NCBI GenBank assembly: GCA_035063885.1
Contig: JAPSFM010000178.1
Coordinates: 1 to 6,490 of the forward strand
DNA: 6,490 bases
Reading direction: 5' to 3'
DNA from: CAADGY01 sp900696665
GTDB lineage: Bacteria; Acidobacteriota; Terriglobia; Bryobacterales; Bryobacteraceae
Part shown: positions 5,186-6,490 of the stretch, piece after piece
How the letters are laid out: each line of letters begins with the position of its first letter
Position numbering within the stretch: position 1 is the stretch's first letter
The notes under the pieces: generated by a model
Database searches by the model: none
Seen by the model: only the letters and a program-made list of their open reading frames with translations
Told to the model about the DNA's origin: nothing
Position numbers and translations under genes: made by a program

Positions 5186-6373
5186 ATGCGTCGAAAGCGG
5201 TTCCAGCGCGGGAGCCTCGAGCCCCGCAAACGGAATGGAAAGAACTACTGGTATGCGCAATGGCGGGAGGACGGTCAGCCTCGGTCGCGGGAACTTGGAC
5301 TCTGCTCCAAGATGACCCGGCTGGAGGCCGAGGCCGCACTCGCCGAGATCCTCAGGCCCATCAATGCCGCCGCCGCTCAACCGGGCAAGGCGGTTTACAC
5401 CTTCGGGAAGTTCGTGGAGGAGGTCTACTTCCCCGTCGCTCTCAGGCGGTGGAAGAACTCAACTGCGACCACCGAACTCAACCGCATCCGCGTGCACCTC
5501 GTCGGCCCGTTGGGCGAGAGGTTCATGAAGGAGATCACGCGCGAGGAGTTGCAGATGCTGCTTGACCGGCAGGCGAAAACTCTTGCGCGAAGCGTCGTCG
5601 ATCATCTCCGCTTCTGGCTCCGCTCAATCTTCGAGCTTGCCGTCAGCGAAGGAGCCCTGGACCGTAACCCGGCCAGGACGCTCTTCACGCCCCGGCAATG
5701 CAAGGAGGGCCGGACCAAGCTCGTGCTCACCGGCGAGGAGGCCTTGAAGGTCGTCGCAGTTCTCGACCTTCGGGAAAAGCTCATCGTCCGGCTCGCTACC
5801 TGGGAAGGGATGCGACCGGGCGAGATTCTCGCCCTGAAGCACAGTGACGTTGACGGAGATTCGGTCTGGGTCCGCCGCCGCCTCTACCGGGGCGACGTGG
5901 ATTCTCCGAAGACTCGCCGCTCCTCCCGGCAGGTCGCTCTCACCAAGACGACCGCCGACATGCTGAAGAGCTGGGTGGAGGCCACCTCCCCCGGCGACTC
6001 GGATGCGTGGCTCTTTCCGTCGGAGAATCCGGCGACTCCGATCCGGCGCGACAACGTCTGGCGGAGGAGCATCGAGCCGAAGCTCAGGAAGCACGGGCTT
6101 CAGTGGGCGACCTTCCAGGTGATGCGCCGGACGTTCGCCACCCTGTCGAAGCAGGCCGGTGTGGATGCCCACACCCGGTCGGCCCAGATGGGGAACACGG
6201 TGGACGTGAACGAGAACGAATACGCGATGAGCCGGGTTCGAGGATCAGCTTGCAGCGGTTCGCCGTCTGGAGGCTGTCATCCAGTAGTGGAAATGGGGAG
6301 TTCTCGAAGTCTGAGACTCTCCAAGGTAGTGGTCAGTGGGGATTCGAGGTTCGGACGGGCCGAGAAGCCTTAA
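5186..6373 (+). CDS. Tyrosine recombinase/integrase with frameshifted C-terminus
   Basis: I start at ATG 5186, after GGAAGG (5173-5178), giving 395 aa; an upstream GTG at 5093 lies inside the excisionase gene and is less likely. Residues 1-60 form a basic AP2-like arm-binding domain (RFQRGSLEPRKRNGKNYWYA), about 70-165 the core-binding SAM-like domain, and about 180-350 the catalytic domain. Catalytic residues are Arg210 (EGMRPGE), Lys242 (DSPKTRRSSRQV), Arg314 (FQVMRRTFATL) and Tyr346 (NENEYAMS). The usual box-II His is Gln311 and the later His is Asn337 (QMGN). After Val351 the frame is wrong. The next frame reads FEDQLAAVRRLEAVIQ and stops at 6285-6287, the expected family ending, so one nucleotide seems lost near 6236-6238. 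The present tail of about 44 residues is spurious. It would move the element by site-specific recombination, if still active. Confidence 0.88.
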   Translation: MRRKRFQRGSLEPRKRNGKNYWYAQWREDGQPRSRELGLCSKMTRLEAEAALAEILRPINAAAAQPGKAVYTFGKFVEEVYFPVALRRWKNSTATTELNRIRVHLVGPLGERFMKEITREELQMLLDRQAKTLARSVVDHLRFWLRSIFELAVSEGALDRNPARTLFTPRQCKEGRTKLVLTGEEALKVVAVLDLREKLIVRLATWEGMRPGEILALKHSDVDGDSVWVRRRLYRGDVDSPKTRRSSRQVALTKTTADMLKSWVEATSPGDSDAWLFPSENPATPIRRDNVWRRSIEPKLRKHGLQWATFQVMRRTFATLSKQAGVDAHTRSAQMGNTVDVNENEYAMSRVRGSACSGSPSGGCHPVVEMGSSRSLRLSKVVVSGDSRFGRAEKP

Positions 6374-6420
6374 AGCAGTAATCGCAGTAAAGCTGAGCTG
6401 ATGAACTCTTCCAAGTTGTT
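6374..6420. other. Post-integrase stretch, possible attachment-site region
   Basis: No gene or RNA gene is visible. Because the recombinase lies at the right end of its element, the attachment site would be expected between the ancestral stop (6287) and about 6420, but I found no matching direct repeat near 3104 and no tRNA. Confidence 0.3.
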
Positions 6421-6470
6421 TGACCGTTCCGAGACATAGGTAACAGAACGTTCCGGACACATGGGTTACA
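6421..6470 (-). repeat. Two tandem 25-bp repeats resembling an IS end
   Basis: On the minus strand, from 6470, TGTAACCCATGTGTCCGG and then, from 6445, TGTTACCTATGTCTCGG begin two adjacent 25-bp units that also share GGAACG. Duplicated TGT-starting units of this kind are what I recall from the ends of IS481-family elements. If so the IS body would lie to the left of 6470, where only the integrase tail is present, so this would be a leftover end or a site used by an unseen transposase. Confidence 0.45.
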
Positions 6471-6476
6471 CTTTTA

Positions 6477-6489
6477 CCCCCGAAGGGGG
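6477..6489. repeat. Short GC hairpin at the right edge
   Basis: CCCCC (6477-6481) and GGGGG (6485-6489) enclose GAA; read from the minus strand the loop is of the very stable TTCG type. No T tract follows in either direction within the window, so I do not call it a terminator. Confidence 0.4.
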
Positions 6490-6490
6490 G

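Noticed and set aside
6325..6362. GATTCGAGGTTCGGAC-like bases resembling a tRNA T-arm after the integrase.
   Set aside because: No anticodon arm, D-arm or acceptor pairing can be built on either strand.
6477..6489. Edge hairpin as a terminator.
   Set aside because: There is no T tract after the stem on either strand within the window.

Overview
The window is GC-rich bacterial DNA carrying a mosaic of mobile-element pieces next to one ordinary chromosomal gene. The style of the proteins (a tyrosine recombinase with a Q-V-M-R-R box II, and an IS21-type transposase preceded by a small Cys-rich protein) reminds me of Acidobacteriota such as the Solibacter/Bryobacter group. That is an inference from recollection; no rRNA or marker gene is present to prove it.

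Layout. Positions 1-227 hold the edge of a possible minus-strand gene and the upstream region of a membrane-anchored TlpA-type thioredoxin (228-785, +). A clean intrinsic terminator (965-994) closes that unit. On the minus strand, 993-1625 carries remnants of a phage- or plasmid-type cassette: a Zn-ribbon protein and the C-terminal half of a DUF6094-like adenine-specific DNA methyltransferase. They share one frame and are separated by a single TAA. The methyltransferase loses its N-terminal half at about 1625, where an IS21-type insertion sequence begins.

The IS (about 1626-3103, +) has a Cys-rich accessory protein with a detectable frameshift, followed by an IstA-like DDE transposase. The transposase keeps its HTH and D, D, E residues. 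After residue about 266 its normal C-terminus is replaced in frame by roughly 123 unrelated residues, and there is no IstB. The IS is therefore truncated and probably dead.

From about 3104 to 6373 everything lies on + and looks like a small integrative element or its remains: the foreign C-terminal extension, a 108-aa unknown protein, a 293-aa protein with a Pro-rich repeat N-terminus and a HEPN-like R-x4-H C-terminus, an excisionase-like HTH protein and a tyrosine recombinase. The recombinase has a 1-nt frameshift just after its catalytic Tyr, so its last helix is lost. The window ends with two tandem 25-bp repeats (6421-6470) that look like the end of another IS.

The most interesting candidate is the cargo between the transposase stump and the int/xis pair: a possible HEPN ribonuclease or nucleotidyltransferase-partner protein, with three 11-bp phased repeats upstream that could be an operator. 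Any defence or toxin role is speculation from domain shape and context.
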